A stretch of DNA of 36,586 bases from Actinomycetes bacterium (GCA_023460975.1 JAEWOG010000077.1:1-36586), one strand, 5' to 3'; shown: positions 22,027 through 31,687, counted from the stretch's first letter. Numbers and translations are program-made. Notes: generated by a model from the letters alone, not told the origin.

Positions 22027-22269
22027 ATGACCTTCACGATGTACAGCACCCCCTGGTGTGGCTACTGCCACCGACTCAAGTCCCAGCTCGATCGCGAGGG
22101 GATCGCGTTCGACATGGTCGACATCGAGCAGCAGCCCGAGGCCGCCCTCATCGTCGAGCAGGCAAACGGCGGCAACCAGACCGTCCCGACTCTGGTCTTC
22201 TCCGACGGCAGCGCCATGACCAACCCGTCGCTGGCCCAGGTCAAGGACAAGCTGGCCGCGCTCGGCTGA
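22027..22269 (+). CDS. mrx1: Mycoredoxin (glutaredoxin-like)
   Basis: An 80-residue glutaredoxin-fold protein with the active site WCGYC (10-14) and the TVPTLVF cis-proline loop (about 52-58). It matches mycoredoxin-1, which reduces mixed disulfides with mycothiol in actinobacteria. It is divergent from uvrD2 and next to nudC, an arrangement conserved in mycobacteria. The ATG at 22027 lies only nine bases after a TAGGAC box, so the 5' leader is very short or absent. A strong bidirectional terminator follows. Confidence 0.93.
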   Translation: MTFTMYSTPWCGYCHRLKSQLDREGIAFDMVDIEQQPEAALIVEQANGGNQTVPTLVFSDGSAMTNPSLAQVKDKLAALG

Positions 22270-22287
22270 TCCCTCCGTACGCGCCCC

Positions 22288-22323
22288 AGCGCCCCCGGCC
22301 CGGACCTCCGGACCGGGGGCGCT
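22288..22323. terminator. Bidirectional terminator between mrx1 and nudC
   Basis: AGCGCCCCCGG-C-CCGG pairs with CCGG-A-CCGGGGGCGCT around ACCT. It lies between the convergent stops at 22269 and 22352. Confidence 0.8.
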
Positions 22324-22351
22324 TGCTGTCTCGGTCTGCGGCCTCAGCGGC

Positions 22352-23302
22352 TCACCGCCCCCAGATGTCCGGCCCGGGCAGGTCGTCGCCGTACCAGTTG
22401 CGCAGCAGGGACGCCGAGATCGAGACGCTGCGCGGCACGGTCACCGTCCCCGCAGCGATCCCCTCTGCCAGCTCCTCGCGCGTGAACCAGCGCGCATCCG
22501 CGATCTCAGCCCCGTCCACGCAGATGTCGGTGGTCCGCGCCCGCCCGGTGAAGCCCACCATCAGGCTCGCGGGCAGCGGCCACGGCTGGGACCCGAAGTA
22601 GTCGACGTCGCCGACCTCGACCCCGGTCTCCTCGTACGTCTCGCGCCGCACCGCGTCCTCCAGGCGCTCGCCCGGCTCGCAGAAACCGGCCAGCGTCGAC
22701 CACTGAGTCAGCGGCCACGCCGCCTGTCGACCGAGCAGCAGCCGCTCCTCGGCGCTGCCGGGCTCGCCGTGCGTGATGGTCATGATCACCGCCGGGTCCG
22801 TACGCGGGAACTGGGAGCGGCCGCAGCCGGCGCACACCAGCTCGTGTCCCCCGGCGCGCATCTCGAGCCCGCCCCCGCAGCGAGGGCAGAACCGAGTCGC
22901 ACGTCGCCATTCGGCCAGGCCCACCGCGTGGAACAGCCACGGAGCCTCCTCCGCGGCCTGGGCGGTCCCCGACGACAGCAGCCCGAACATACCCCGCAGC
23001 CCCACCCAGTCCTCGGTCCCCCCGGGCACGTCGTTGCGGTCGGCCAGCACCGCGAACCGGGTGACCCCGTCGCGCTGGCCCAGCAGCACCCGCTCCCCCG
23101 CCGGGGCTCGGTCCGTCGAGAGCCACACCAGGTGGCCCTCGGCGCCGTCGACACGACCTCCCGAGACCACGAGGACGCGGGTCGCCGGCGACGCCCACTG
23201 GGCGTCGAGCCACTCGGAGTCCGTACGGTGCAGCCCCTCCCGGTTGTGGGCTCTCACCGAGAGCGCCAGGTGGGGCAACGTGGACAGTTCCTCGCGGGTC
23301 AC
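22352..23302 (-). CDS. nudC: NADH pyrophosphatase NudC (NUDIX, zinc-binding)
   Basis: A 316-residue NudC. It has an N-terminal NUDIX-like domain, then a zinc ribbon (FCPRCGG and LVCAGCGRSQFPRTDPAVI), then the catalytic Nudix box GFCEPGERLEDAVRRETYEE with TGVEV. After the box comes SQPWPLPASLM, the signature that distinguishes NADH pyrophosphatases from other NUDIX enzymes. NudC hydrolyses NAD(H) and removes NAD caps from RNA in characterised bacteria. The GTG at 23302 is supported by TAGCCT seven bases upstream (leaderless type); the frame is open to 23431 without similarity. It is divergent from deoD. Confidence 0.93.
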   Translation of the reverse strand: MTREELSTLPHLALSVRAHNREGLHRTDSEWLDAQWASPATRVLVVSGGRVDGAEGHLVWLSTDRAPAGERVLLGQRDGVTRFAVLADRNDVPGGTEDWVGLRGMFGLLSSGTAQAAEEAPWLFHAVGLAEWRRATRFCPRCGGGLEMRAGGHELVCAGCGRSQFPRTDPAVIMTITHGEPGSAEERLLLGRQAAWPLTQWSTLAGFCEPGERLEDAVRRETYEETGVEVGDVDYFGSQPWPLPASLMVGFTGRARTTDICVDGAEIADARWFTREELAEGIAAGTVTVPRSVSISASLLRNWYGDDLPGPDIWGR

Positions 23303-23355
23303 GGGGCCGAGGCTACCGCCCCACCGAGCCGGTGAAGCGGGGTACTTTGCTGTCC

Positions 23356-24066
23356 ATGAGCACCCACATCGGCGCCCAGCCCGGCCAGATCGCCCCCACC
23401 GTCCTGCTCCCCGGTGACCCGTTGCGGGCACGCTGGATCGCCGAAACGTTCCTCGAGGACGCGACCTGCTACTCCCAGGTCCGAGGCATGTACGGCTACA
23501 CCGGCACCTACCGCGGGCACCCCGTCTCCGTCCAAGGGTCCGGCATGGGCCAACCGTCCATGGCGATCTACGTCAACGAGCTGTTCACGGACTACGACGT
23601 GTCCACGATCGTGCGGGTCGGCTCGTGCGGTGGAGTGAGCGAGTCCATCGGGATCCGCGACATCATCATCGCCTCGGGAGCGTGCACGGACTCCTCGATG
23701 AACCGGATCACCTTCTCCGGTGCCGACTTCGCTCCGGTCGCGGACTTCGGGCTGCTGCGCGCGGCCGTCGACGCAGCCGAGGCACGCGAGAGCGGGTCTC
23801 CTCACCACGTCGGGCTGATCTTCTCGTCCGACTCGTTCTACCCCTCGCGGCCCGAGATCCTCGGCCAGATGATCCCGTACGGGGTGCTGGGGGTGGAGAT
23901 GGAGGCCAGTGGGCTCTACACGTTGGCGGCCAAGTACGGGCGTCGAGCGTTGGCGATCTGCACCGTGTCGGACCACATCGTCACCGGCGAGGAGACCTCG
24001 TTCGAGGAACGTGAGCAGACCTTCTCCGAGATGGTCGAGATCGCCCTCAGCGCCGCGCTCGCCTGA
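23356..24066 (+). CDS. deoD: Purine-nucleoside phosphorylase, DeoD type
   Basis: A 236-residue hexameric-type purine-nucleoside phosphorylase. Typical motifs are STHIGAQPGQIAPTVLLPGD at the start, GSCGGVSE (phosphate site), GVEMEASGLY (ribose-binding Glu) and CTVSDHIVTGE with the catalytic Asp. It cleaves purine nucleosides to base and ribose-1-phosphate. The ATG at 23356 follows TACTTT by seven bases, so the message is probably leaderless. It is a single gene, convergent with adnB. Confidence 0.94.
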   Translation: MSTHIGAQPGQIAPTVLLPGDPLRARWIAETFLEDATCYSQVRGMYGYTGTYRGHPVSVQGSGMGQPSMAIYVNELFTDYDVSTIVRVGSCGGVSESIGIRDIIIASGACTDSSMNRITFSGADFAPVADFGLLRAAVDAAEARESGSPHHVGLIFSSDSFYPSRPEILGQMIPYGVLGVEMEASGLYTLAAKYGRRALAICTVSDHIVTGEETSFEEREQTFSEMVEIALSAALA

Positions 24067-24067
24067 C

Positions 24068-24082
24068 GGCGCCACCGGCGCC
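24068..24082. terminator. Short hairpin between deoD and adnB
   Basis: GGCGCC-ACC-GGCGCC fills the gap between the convergent stops. It is short and may be chance. Confidence 0.35.
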
Positions 24083-24083
24083 C

Positions 24084-27000
24084 TCATCCGCCGAGGATCC
24101 TCATCAGCGCACGCCGATCCGGGAGGTCGTCGAGCACGACCAACTTGTCGTCGCGCACGTAGTGGAATCCAGCGCGGACGCGCTCCACGGGCACCCCCTG
24201 GAGCTCGGCCCACGCGAGGCGATAGAACGCCAGTTGGAGCGGGTCCGCGTTGTGGCGCTGGTTGGTCTTCCAGTCGACCACGAGGAACGACCCGTCAGGC
24301 TCGGCGAAGACCGCATCGATGCGCCCGCGGACGACGTGGCCCGCCAGGACGAGCGAGAACGGGGACTCCAACGCGTACGGGGCCCGCTCGGCGAACTGCC
24401 CCGCCTCAAACGCCCTCTGGAGCGCGGCCAGGTCCTCGTCGGAGGTGATCTCGGAGTCGGCGCGGCCGGGAAGGTCGTCCGGATCGAGAAGACCCTGCTG
24501 GCCGAACCGTGCCTCCACCCAGGCGTGGAACCGGGTCCCGAACTTGGCAGCGGGCGCCGGCGGACGAGGCATGGGTCGCAGCAGGTCGAGAGCAAACCCC
24601 TCGGGATCGCGCTGGAGGGCGAGCACGGCGGTCGTCGACAGAGTCGAAGGGAGCAGCACCTTCGCCTTCGACGATCGCTGGCTGCGCGCCTCCGCGACCA
24701 GCCGCCCGATCTCGTCGTCCCAGCGGCGCAGCGTCTGGAGGTCCTCGGGGCTGCACGCATCGAGCTCGTCAGGAGCGTTCGGGTCCGCTGCGTAGACCTG
24801 ACGAGCGGCGCGCTCACGATCGACCCGGTCGGCGGAGTCGTGCGGAACGGGCCACTCAAACGACGCCGGGGCCTCCCTGCGCGGGTTGGGTTCCCCGTCC
24901 TCGGGGACGTACCACACCTGTGGGGCCTCGCCCCACGCGTCAGTGAGCTCGCGCACGGTCAGTTGGTAGGGAGACGGCTTGAGCGGCTTCTGCGTGGTCG
25001 TCCACACATGGCTGGACACGATGAACTCGTTCTTGGCGCGGGTGTAGGCGACGTAGCCCAGTCGTAGTTCCTCGAGGGCCTGGTGCCCACGCGCCCGGGC
25101 GTCGAGCGAGTGATCGGCGCCCTTGACGTCGTCGTGGGTGTAGCCCTGCAGTTGCGGCACAGATGCGGCATCGCCTCGTAGGGGCGAAGGCATCTCGTAG
25201 GAGACCGACGTCCACTGCGACCGCAGCCGACTGTCGGGGAACTTGCCCTCCCCCGTGCCGATGAGGATGACGAGGCCGTACTCGAGGCCCTTCGAGCGAT
25301 GCACCGTCAGGAGCTTGACTGCGTCGGACTCGCTCGGCGGCGCCAGGTCGAGGCCACCGCCGTACTCGTCCTCGGTCTCGAGCCAGGCGTTGAGGGCCGT
25401 GAGGGTGACGGTGCCGTCGACGGCCTGGAAGTCGGCCACCGCCTTCACGAACAGGTCCAGGTTCTCGCGCCGCGCCTGGGCCGCGGGCGAGAGCGAGGAG
25501 GCCAGCTCGGTGTCGAGACCGGTCACGTCCATGATCCGTCGCAGCAGGTCGAGCAGCGGCTCACCGACGAAGGAGCGCAGGTGCCGCAGCTCGGCTGCGA
25601 GCCGGGAGAAGCGGGCGAGTGCCTCGGGCGAGTACGGGAGGTCTCCGGGCGACTCCAGCGCCTCGTTGAGCGACGGGAGCTCAGTCGGGTCGGCCCCCTC
25701 CACGGAGTCCGACAGCTCCTCGTCGACCGACCGGTCCTCGGAGTCATCACGGAAGCCCTGCCCGGCGATCTCTCGCGAGCGTTGCCCGAGCAGCGCCAGG
25801 TCACGCGGCCCGATCTCCCACCGCGGGCCGGCCAGCAGCGTCAGCAGGGCCGCGTTGTCGGTCAGATCGTCGAGGAGGCTCAGAGTGGCGACGACCTGAG
25901 CCACCTCGGGCAGGCGGATGAGCCCGCTCAGGCCCACGATCTCGACCGGGATCTGCGCCTCGGAGAGGCGGTCGTACGCGGCCGCGCCGTGCTTGTTGGT
26001 GCGCACGAGGACTCCGATGTCACCCCACGCCATGCCCCGGTCGTGGGCGGCGCTGACTTCGTGGGCCAACCAGTCGAGCTCGTCGAGGTCGGTGCGGTGC
26101 ATCACCGCGCGCACCCGCCCCTCGTCGGCGTCCGGCTTGGCCTCCAACGGCTCGACCAGCGTGCCCTCCTCGTCCAGCAGCGGACGAGCCAAGGTGTTGG
26201 CGACCTCCAGGATGCGCCGGTCGGAGCGTCGGTTGACGGTGAGCGAGAACCGCTCGGCGGGCGAACCGTCGGCCTGCGGGAACTGCGTACGGAAGTGTTG
26301 GATGTTGGCCACCGAGGCCCCGCGCCACCCGTAGATCGCCTGGTTGGGATCACCGACCGCGGTCACCGCGTGGCCGCGGCCCGACTCGGGCGTGGCGCCG
26401 CTGAAGAGCCCACCGAGCAGGCGCGCCTGAGCCACGGAGGTGTCCTGGTACTCGTCGAGCAGGACCACGCGGTACTTGTCGCGCTCCGCCTGCCCCACTT
26501 CGGGGTGCTCGGTGGCCAACCGAAAGGCTCCGGCGATCTGGTCGGAGAAGTCGAGCAGCCCGAAGCGCTCCTTGAGCGCCCGGTATGCGACGACCAGGTC
26601 GAGCAACTCCTCGCGCTGGTCCATCTTGTCCACGACGGTCTGCAGCACCTTCTGCTTGGTCGCGGTCCTGCCTCCTTGGGCCACCAGCTCGGCCAGCGAC
26701 CGGACGAACTGGGGTCGCTGGAGGTCGTGAAAGCCCCGTACGTCGGCGATGTCGACCAGATGCTCACTCAGCTGACCGTCGAGGGCGAGCAGCCACTTGA
26801 TGACCGTGGCCGGGTGATCGGACAGGTGCGTCACCTGGCCCCGATGGGTGGCGATGACCCGCTGCGCCAACTGGAACCGGGAAGCATCGGCCATGACGCG
26901 TCTGTCCGACTCCTGGCCGATGCGGAGTCCGTGATCGCTCAGGAGGCCCGCCGCGTAGGCGTTGTAGGTGGACACGACCGGCTCCAGACGCTCCCCCGCC

Positions 27001-27314
27001 ACGCCGGGAAGCTGCTCGCTGCGGTCGAGGCCGGCGCGGGCCAGCGCGGAGCGCACCCGGTGTGACAACTCTGCAGTGGCCTTGGTGGTGAAGGTCAGCC
27101 CGAGCACCTGGTCAGGGCGTACGAAACCGTTGGCGACGAGGTAGATCACCCGCGCCGACATCAGCTCGGTCTTGCCGGATCCGGCTCCGGCGATGACCAC
27201 ACCCGGCACCGGGTCCGCGCTGATGGCCGCCCACTGCTGGTCGGACACCGTGAACGAGGCGTCGGTGACCTCTCGCAGATCCGCGGGCGAGGCGATGCGG
27301 CGAGGTGAGTTCAT
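24084..27314 (-). CDS. adnB: Helicase-nuclease subunit AdnB
   Basis: A 1076-residue UvrD-type helicase fused to a RecB-type nuclease. Walker A is AGAGSGKT (42-49), Walker B VVLLDEYQDTS, then GDPNQAIYGWRGAS, TVNRRSD, LLTVHRSKGLEYG and LGYVAYTRAKN. The nuclease core is GRIDAV (D1000) and VVDWKTNQR (D1014, K1016). With AdnA it forms the heterodimeric motor-nuclease that processes double-strand breaks in actinobacteria, and it corresponds to Rv3201c in gene order. The ATG overlaps the adnA stop (ATGA), so the subunits are translated together. The frame is open to 27347 but only within adnA. Confidence 0.95.
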   Translation of the reverse strand: MNSPRRIASPADLREVTDASFTVSDQQWAAISADPVPGVVIAGAGSGKTELMSARVIYLVANGFVRPDQVLGLTFTTKATAELSHRVRSALARAGLDRSEQLPGVAGERLEPVVSTYNAYAAGLLSDHGLRIGQESDRRVMADASRFQLAQRVIATHRGQVTHLSDHPATVIKWLLALDGQLSEHLVDIADVRGFHDLQRPQFVRSLAELVAQGGRTATKQKVLQTVVDKMDQREELLDLVVAYRALKERFGLLDFSDQIAGAFRLATEHPEVGQAERDKYRVVLLDEYQDTSVAQARLLGGLFSGATPESGRGHAVTAVGDPNQAIYGWRGASVANIQHFRTQFPQADGSPAERFSLTVNRRSDRRILEVANTLARPLLDEEGTLVEPLEAKPDADEGRVRAVMHRTDLDELDWLAHEVSAAHDRGMAWGDIGVLVRTNKHGAAAYDRLSEAQIPVEIVGLSGLIRLPEVAQVVATLSLLDDLTDNAALLTLLAGPRWEIGPRDLALLGQRSREIAGQGFRDDSEDRSVDEELSDSVEGADPTELPSLNEALESPGDLPYSPEALARFSRLAAELRHLRSFVGEPLLDLLRRIMDVTGLDTELASSLSPAAQARRENLDLFVKAVADFQAVDGTVTLTALNAWLETEDEYGGGLDLAPPSESDAVKLLTVHRSKGLEYGLVILIGTGEGKFPDSRLRSQWTSVSYEMPSPLRGDAASVPQLQGYTHDDVKGADHSLDARARGHQALEELRLGYVAYTRAKNEFIVSSHVWTTTQKPLKPSPYQLTVRELTDAWGEAPQVWYVPEDGEPNPRREAPASFEWPVPHDSADRVDRERAARQVYAADPNAPDELDACSPEDLQTLRRWDDEIGRLVAEARSQRSSKAKVLLPSTLSTTAVLALQRDPEGFALDLLRPMPRPPAPAAKFGTRFHAWVEARFGQQGLLDPDDLPGRADSEITSDEDLAALQRAFEAGQFAERAPYALESPFSLVLAGHVVRGRIDAVFAEPDGSFLVVDWKTNQRHNADPLQLAFYRLAWAELQGVPVERVRAGFHYVRDDKLVVLDDLPDRRALMRILGG

Positions 27315-30300
27315 CGGATCACTCCTGGAGTGGTCTCGGCAGGGCACATGGCCTTGAAGGCGCAGAACTTGCAGTGGTCCCCCGCCACCGCGGGGAAGTG
27401 CTCCGAGCGGATCGTGGTGACCGTCTCAGCCATCTGACGCTCGGCGAGCACCCACCCGTCGTCGTCGGGCTCTTGGGGAGCCTGGACCTGCACCTTCGGC
27501 CGGTCGGTGGTGCTCTTGCGCAGTTGCCACAGCTCGGCACCTCCCGCGGTCGCGCCCTCCCCGACCAGGTCCGCGAAGGCGCCGTGGTTGACGGCGTACT
27601 GGTAGAGGCCGAGCTGCGGGTGGGCGGCCAACTCGGCTGCAGTGGGGGCGTACTTGCCCGTCTTGAGGTCCACCACGACCACCTGCCCCTGCGAGTCGAC
27701 CTCGATCCGGTCGGCGAACCCCCGGATCAGGACCTCCTGACCGTCGGGCAGCGTGGATCGCAACGTGAACGAGCGCTCGGAGTCGAGGACTGTGCGCGCG
27801 TGCGGGTCCCGGTGATGGGCGAGGAAGCGCTCGACAGACTTGCGGGCCTCGTCGCGCTCCTTCTCCCGCGACCACGGTGTGCGGAACGGCAGGCGGTCCC
27901 ACACGCCGTCGACCAACTCCATCAGTTGGTCGACGCTCGCCTCGGCCAGGCTGCCGCCCACGACGTGCTCAGCGATCTTGTGGACGATGTTGCCGAAGGC
28001 GGCTGCCTGCCCGGAGAACGTCGCTCCCCCGGCTTCGTGCTCGAGGAACCACCGGGCCGGGCACTCGGCGATCGACGTCACCGTCGACGCGGAGATCTTG
28101 ACCGGCTCGTCGCTCGGTCGCACCGGCGTCTCGCTGGCGCTGCGGGGGTGCGTCCCCCACCAGTTGCCCGGATCGGCCGCGGGCACGAGGGCGCGGCCGT
28201 CGACCTCCTCGCGTGCCAGCGCCGACAAGCGTCTGGCTGCTGCCGCCCGCAGCGGCTCGGCCGTGGCGGGATCGGCCACCACACGCCGCAGATCGCTCAC
28301 CACGCCGGCCAGGGTCAGGGGACGCGGCGGGCGACCCACCACGTGCGGAACCTCGGCCCGCCGACGAACCAGCCGCTCCACGCCGTCGTCGCCGACTTCG
28401 GGGACCTCCACCTCGCCCATGAGCTCGTCGAGGAACCGGGACGCCTGCTCACCGTCCTCGCTGCGCGAGGCGACGGCTGTGACGACTAGACGCTCCCGCG
28501 CCCGGGTGCAGGCCACGTAGAACAGGCGGCGCTCCTCCGCCAGCAGGGCAGCTGCGGAGAGGTCGTCGCTGGTCACCAGGTGGCCGTACGTGTCTGCCGT
28601 GAGTCGATCGGCCCCGAGCAGGCTCGCGCGCCGGCGCAGATCCGGCCAGGCGCCGTCCTGCACGTGGGCGACGACCACCAGCGGCCACTCCAGGCCCTTC
28701 GAGCGGTGGGCGGTGAGCAGGCGTACGGCATCACCCCGCACACCCTTGTCGGCGAGGGTGTCCGCGGGGATCTGCTGCGCCTCGACCTCGTCGAGAAAGC
28801 TGAGGGCCGAGGTGCGCCCGCGCTGCTCCTCGGTCTTGGCTGCCAGCTCGAACAGCGCGCACACGGCATCGAGATCTCGGTGCGCACGGCGAGCCGCGGC
28901 GCCACCGCGCAGCACCGCTGCGCGCAGCGTCCGGCTCCATGAGGTCGCCGACCACAGGTGCCAGAGCAGCGACTCCACGTCCTGGCCGGACGCGGCGCGC
29001 TCGCCCGTGGTGAGCAACAGGTCGGCGAGAGCCCGGGCGCGCTCGACCACCTCGTGGTCGAGTCCCTCGAACTGAGACGGGTCCACCAGGCACGCGGCGA
29101 TGAGCTCGCCCGACGCGCGGGGAGGGCGTCGCTCGGCGACCGCAGAGGCCACTTCGCGGCGGCGCAGTACCCGGCCCAGCGCGCGCAACTCCATGGCCGA
29201 CAACCCGCCGAGCGGCGAGAGCAACAGGGACTCGGCGACCTCCGCCGTCGGCGCGAGCGGCGGATCCTCGACGGCACCGGCAGCGGTGCGCAGCGCCTCA
29301 CGCAGGGGGCGTACGCCGGGTTCGTCCGCCAAGGGGATCTCGTCGGCGGCGACTTCCACCGGGACACCGGCGTTGGCCAACAGCCGTCGCAGCACGGGCA
29401 GTGTGGCCCGACCGGAACGGGCGAGCACCGCCATGTCGGACCACGGCACACCGTCAGTGAGGTGCGCACGCCGCAGCAGGTCGGCGATCCGCTCGACCTC
29501 GGCACGCTCGGTGTCGAACGTCGCCACCTCCACCGATCCCCTCGTGCTGGCATCGGCGACGTTGGGTCGCGAGAACCGGGCCGCGATGTCGGCGGGAATC
29601 GAACCCGTGAGGGGCAGCTGCGCAGCGATGCGGCCCGCGGCCTCGGCGATGGCCGACCCGAAGCGGCGCGTGGTGCCCAGCACGACCACCGGCGCCCGCT
29701 GCCCCGCCGAGTCGGGGAAGGTCGTCGGGAAGTCGAGGATGCCGCGCACCTGGGCGCCGCGGAAGCCATAGATCGACTGGTGCGGGTCACCGACCGCCAC
29801 CAGGTTGCCACCGTCTCCGGCCAGCGCCCGGAGCAGGGCGACCTGACCGGGATCGGTGTCCTGGTATTCGTCGACGAACACGTGGGTCAGCTCACGGCGC
29901 AACACCTCACGGTGCGTCTGCGCCTCGATGACCGCCCGCCGCACGAGGTCGGGGTAGTCGGTGGAGCCGTGGTCATCGAGGCTGTCGAGGTAGTGCCCCA
30001 GGAAGACGCCGGCAGCGACGAACTCCGGGACCTGCTCGGCCTGCCCGAGCGCGATCAGCTGCTCGTGGTCGGCGCCCTTCTCCCGCGCTCGGGCGATGAC
30101 GGCCGACACCTCACGGGCGAAGCCCCTCGTGCGCGCGGCGACCGCCAGACCGGGAGGCCAACCCACGCCTTGACCATGCATCTCCAAGAGGTCGCGGATC
30201 ATGACGTCTGCCTGCGGGGCGCTCAACAGCCGCAGGGGGGCGGAGTAGAGCTCGGCTGGCGTGAAGCGCTTGACGAGGCCGTAGGCGAACGAGTGGAAGG

Positions 30301-30604
30301 TCATCGACAGAGGGCTCGCCACCGTGCGACCCAGTCGCGCGGTCACGCGGTCGCGCAACTGCTCGGCGGCCTTGCGCGAGAACGTGAGGGCCAGGATCTG
30401 CGACGGGTCGACGCCGCGCCCCTCGATGCGCTCGACGATCGCCTCCACGAGCGTCGTCGTCTTGCCCGTGCCGGGGCCGGCCAGGACGAGCATCGGCCCC
30501 GACGGGTGGTCGACGACCTTGCGCTGGTCCTCGTCCAGCGCGGGCGCGGCGAGCACCTCGAACGGGGTGCGCACGATCTCGACGGCGGCGCCTGCGGGAG
30601 TCAT
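27311..30604 (-). CDS. adnA: Helicase-nuclease subunit AdnA with Fe-S nuclease domain
   Basis: A 1097-residue partner of AdnB. The helicase part has AGPGTGKT (42-49), VFVDEYQDTDPGQ, GDPHQSIYGFRGAQ and LLTAHRSKGLEW motifs. The C-terminal nuclease has ADRIEV (D965) and VVVDLKTGKY (D979, K981). Four cysteines frame it, one in AECPARW (about 848) and three in HCKFCAFKAMC (1078, 1081, 1087). This is the iron-staple arrangement of AddB-type nucleases, so a 4Fe-4S cluster is expected. The ATG at 30604 was chosen over a GTG two codons upstream because GAGGTG is better placed. It follows the plsC-like gene by 49 bases on the same strand and overlaps adnB. Confidence 0.95.
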   Translation of the reverse strand: MTPAGAAVEIVRTPFEVLAAPALDEDQRKVVDHPSGPMLVLAGPGTGKTTTLVEAIVERIEGRGVDPSQILALTFSRKAAEQLRDRVTARLGRTVASPLSMTFHSFAYGLVKRFTPAELYSAPLRLLSAPQADVMIRDLLEMHGQGVGWPPGLAVAARTRGFAREVSAVIARAREKGADHEQLIALGQAEQVPEFVAAGVFLGHYLDSLDDHGSTDYPDLVRRAVIEAQTHREVLRRELTHVFVDEYQDTDPGQVALLRALAGDGGNLVAVGDPHQSIYGFRGAQVRGILDFPTTFPDSAGQRAPVVVLGTTRRFGSAIAEAAGRIAAQLPLTGSIPADIAARFSRPNVADASTRGSVEVATFDTERAEVERIADLLRRAHLTDGVPWSDMAVLARSGRATLPVLRRLLANAGVPVEVAADEIPLADEPGVRPLREALRTAAGAVEDPPLAPTAEVAESLLLSPLGGLSAMELRALGRVLRRREVASAVAERRPPRASGELIAACLVDPSQFEGLDHEVVERARALADLLLTTGERAASGQDVESLLWHLWSATSWSRTLRAAVLRGGAAARRAHRDLDAVCALFELAAKTEEQRGRTSALSFLDEVEAQQIPADTLADKGVRGDAVRLLTAHRSKGLEWPLVVVAHVQDGAWPDLRRRASLLGADRLTADTYGHLVTSDDLSAAALLAEERRLFYVACTRARERLVVTAVASRSEDGEQASRFLDELMGEVEVPEVGDDGVERLVRRRAEVPHVVGRPPRPLTLAGVVSDLRRVVADPATAEPLRAAAARRLSALAREEVDGRALVPAADPGNWWGTHPRSASETPVRPSDEPVKISASTVTSIAECPARWFLEHEAGGATFSGQAAAFGNIVHKIAEHVVGGSLAEASVDQLMELVDGVWDRLPFRTPWSREKERDEARKSVERFLAHHRDPHARTVLDSERSFTLRSTLPDGQEVLIRGFADRIEVDSQGQVVVVDLKTGKYAPTAAELAAHPQLGLYQYAVNHGAFADLVGEGATAGGAELWQLRKSTTDRPKVQVQAPQEPDDDGWVLAERQMAETVTTIRSEHFPAVAGDHCKFCAFKAMCPAETTPGVIR

Positions 30605-30653
30605 GGGCACACCTCATCACATGCCACTGACAATCACGTCCGACAGCAGAGCC

Positions 30654-31322
30654 TCAGACGTCGGCCGGACGCTCGTTGTAGATCCCCGCTGGTTCTTGAC
30701 CGCTCAACTCCCCCACTGCGGCCATCACCTCGTCGGTCAGGAGCCGGCGGGCCTTGCCCAGCGCCATCGACTCGAACCGACCAGCCACCTCGATCGGCGC
30801 GCCGAAGGCGATGCGCACCTTCGCCAACCTCGGCACGCGCGCTCCGACCGGTTGGATGTCATGGGTGCCCCGCAGCCCGACCGGCACGATCGGGCATCCG
30901 GCGGTGAGCGCGAGGTGGGCGGCGCCCGTACGGCCCCGGTAGAGCCGTCCGTCGCGTGACCTGGTGCCCTCGGGGTAGATGCCGAACGCCTCGCCGCGCC
31001 CCAGGACCTCCAGGGCGGTGCCCAGGCTGGCCATCGCCGCCTTCGTGTCGTCACGGTCGACCGGCAGCATGCCGAGCCCCTCGAACCACGCCTTGGTGAA
31101 CGCTCCCGTCAGGCCCTCACCGGTGAAGTAGTCCGACTTCGCCAGGAACACGACCTTGCGCGGGACCACGACCGGGATCACCACCGAATCGATGAAGGAC
31201 AGGTGGTTGCTCGCGAGGATCACCGCCCCCGAACGCGGCACGTTGTCCAAGCCCACGACCTCGGGCCGCCACAGCGCCTTGGCGACGGGCGGCACCACGC
31301 GGTGCAGGACCTGGTAGAGCAT
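30654..31322 (-). CDS. 1-acyl-sn-glycerol-3-phosphate acyltransferase family protein
   Basis: A 222-residue PlsC-type acyltransferase. The catalytic motif is NHLSFID (NHx4D) and the glycerophosphate-binding motif is YPEGTRSRDG. GLGMLPVDRDD and VGLRGTHDI are also typical. It would acylate lysophosphatidic acid or a related lipid at the inner membrane face. The ATG at 31322 has AAGGATGG upstream; the frame is open to 31511 only through the end of the preceding gene. It lies between the alkyltransferase-like gene (27 bases upstream) and adnA, all on one strand. Confidence 0.92.
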   Translation of the reverse strand: MLYQVLHRVVPPVAKALWRPEVVGLDNVPRSGAVILASNHLSFIDSVVIPVVVPRKVVFLAKSDYFTGEGLTGAFTKAWFEGLGMLPVDRDDTKAAMASLGTALEVLGRGEAFGIYPEGTRSRDGRLYRGRTGAAHLALTAGCPIVPVGLRGTHDIQPVGARVPRLAKVRIAFGAPIEVAGRFESMALGKARRLLTDEVMAAVGELSGQEPAGIYNERPADV

Positions 31323-31348
31323 GCGCCCATCCTTCCAGCGCCTGCCGG

Positions 31349-31687
31349 TTACCCGCGAGTCTCGATCGGCGCGCACGCCGGCACGAACGCGAGCGCGAGG
31401 TCCACCCGACCGCTGGCCCGCAGCGGCGTACGCTCCGCGCGGTACTCCTCCAGCGCCCGCTGGTCGTGACTCGCGGGCAGGCTCCCGTCGGCGCGCACGA
31501 CTCGCCACCACGCGATGCTGCCGCCCTGCAGCGCCATCACAGCGCCGACCTGGCGCGGACCTCCGCCCCCGACGACCTCGCCCACCGCCACGGCGATGGA
31601 GCCGTACGTGGTCACCCGCCCCGCGGGGATCTGCTCGACGCAGGACAGGACCAACTCGGCGTACAGCTCAGGGTCGATGCGCGCCAC
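31349..31687 (-). CDS. Alkyltransferase-like protein (MGMT family, no active-site Cys)
   Basis: A 112-residue member of the O6-alkylguanine-DNA alkyltransferase C-terminal domain family. The DNA-binding part reads IPAGRVTTYGSIA and GPRQVGAVMAL. The usual PCHRV active-site loop is replaced by WWRVV, so the methyl-accepting cysteine is missing. Such alkyltransferase-like proteins bind O6-alkylguanine and hand the lesion to nucleotide excision repair. The GTG at 31687 is fixed by TACCGT six bases upstream (leaderless). It heads an operon-like run with the acyltransferase, adnA and adnB. The gene order agrees with the M. tuberculosis neighbourhood as I recall it. Confidence 0.9.
   Translation of the reverse strand: MARIDPELYAELVLSCVEQIPAGRVTTYGSIAVAVGEVVGGGGPRQVGAVMALQGGSIAWWRVVRADGSLPASHDQRALEEYRAERTPLRASGRVDLALAFVPACAPIETRG

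Noticed and set aside
26626..26634. Single TTGTCCACG inside adnB as part of a DnaA-box set
   Set aside because: It is within coding sequence, isolated and expected by chance.
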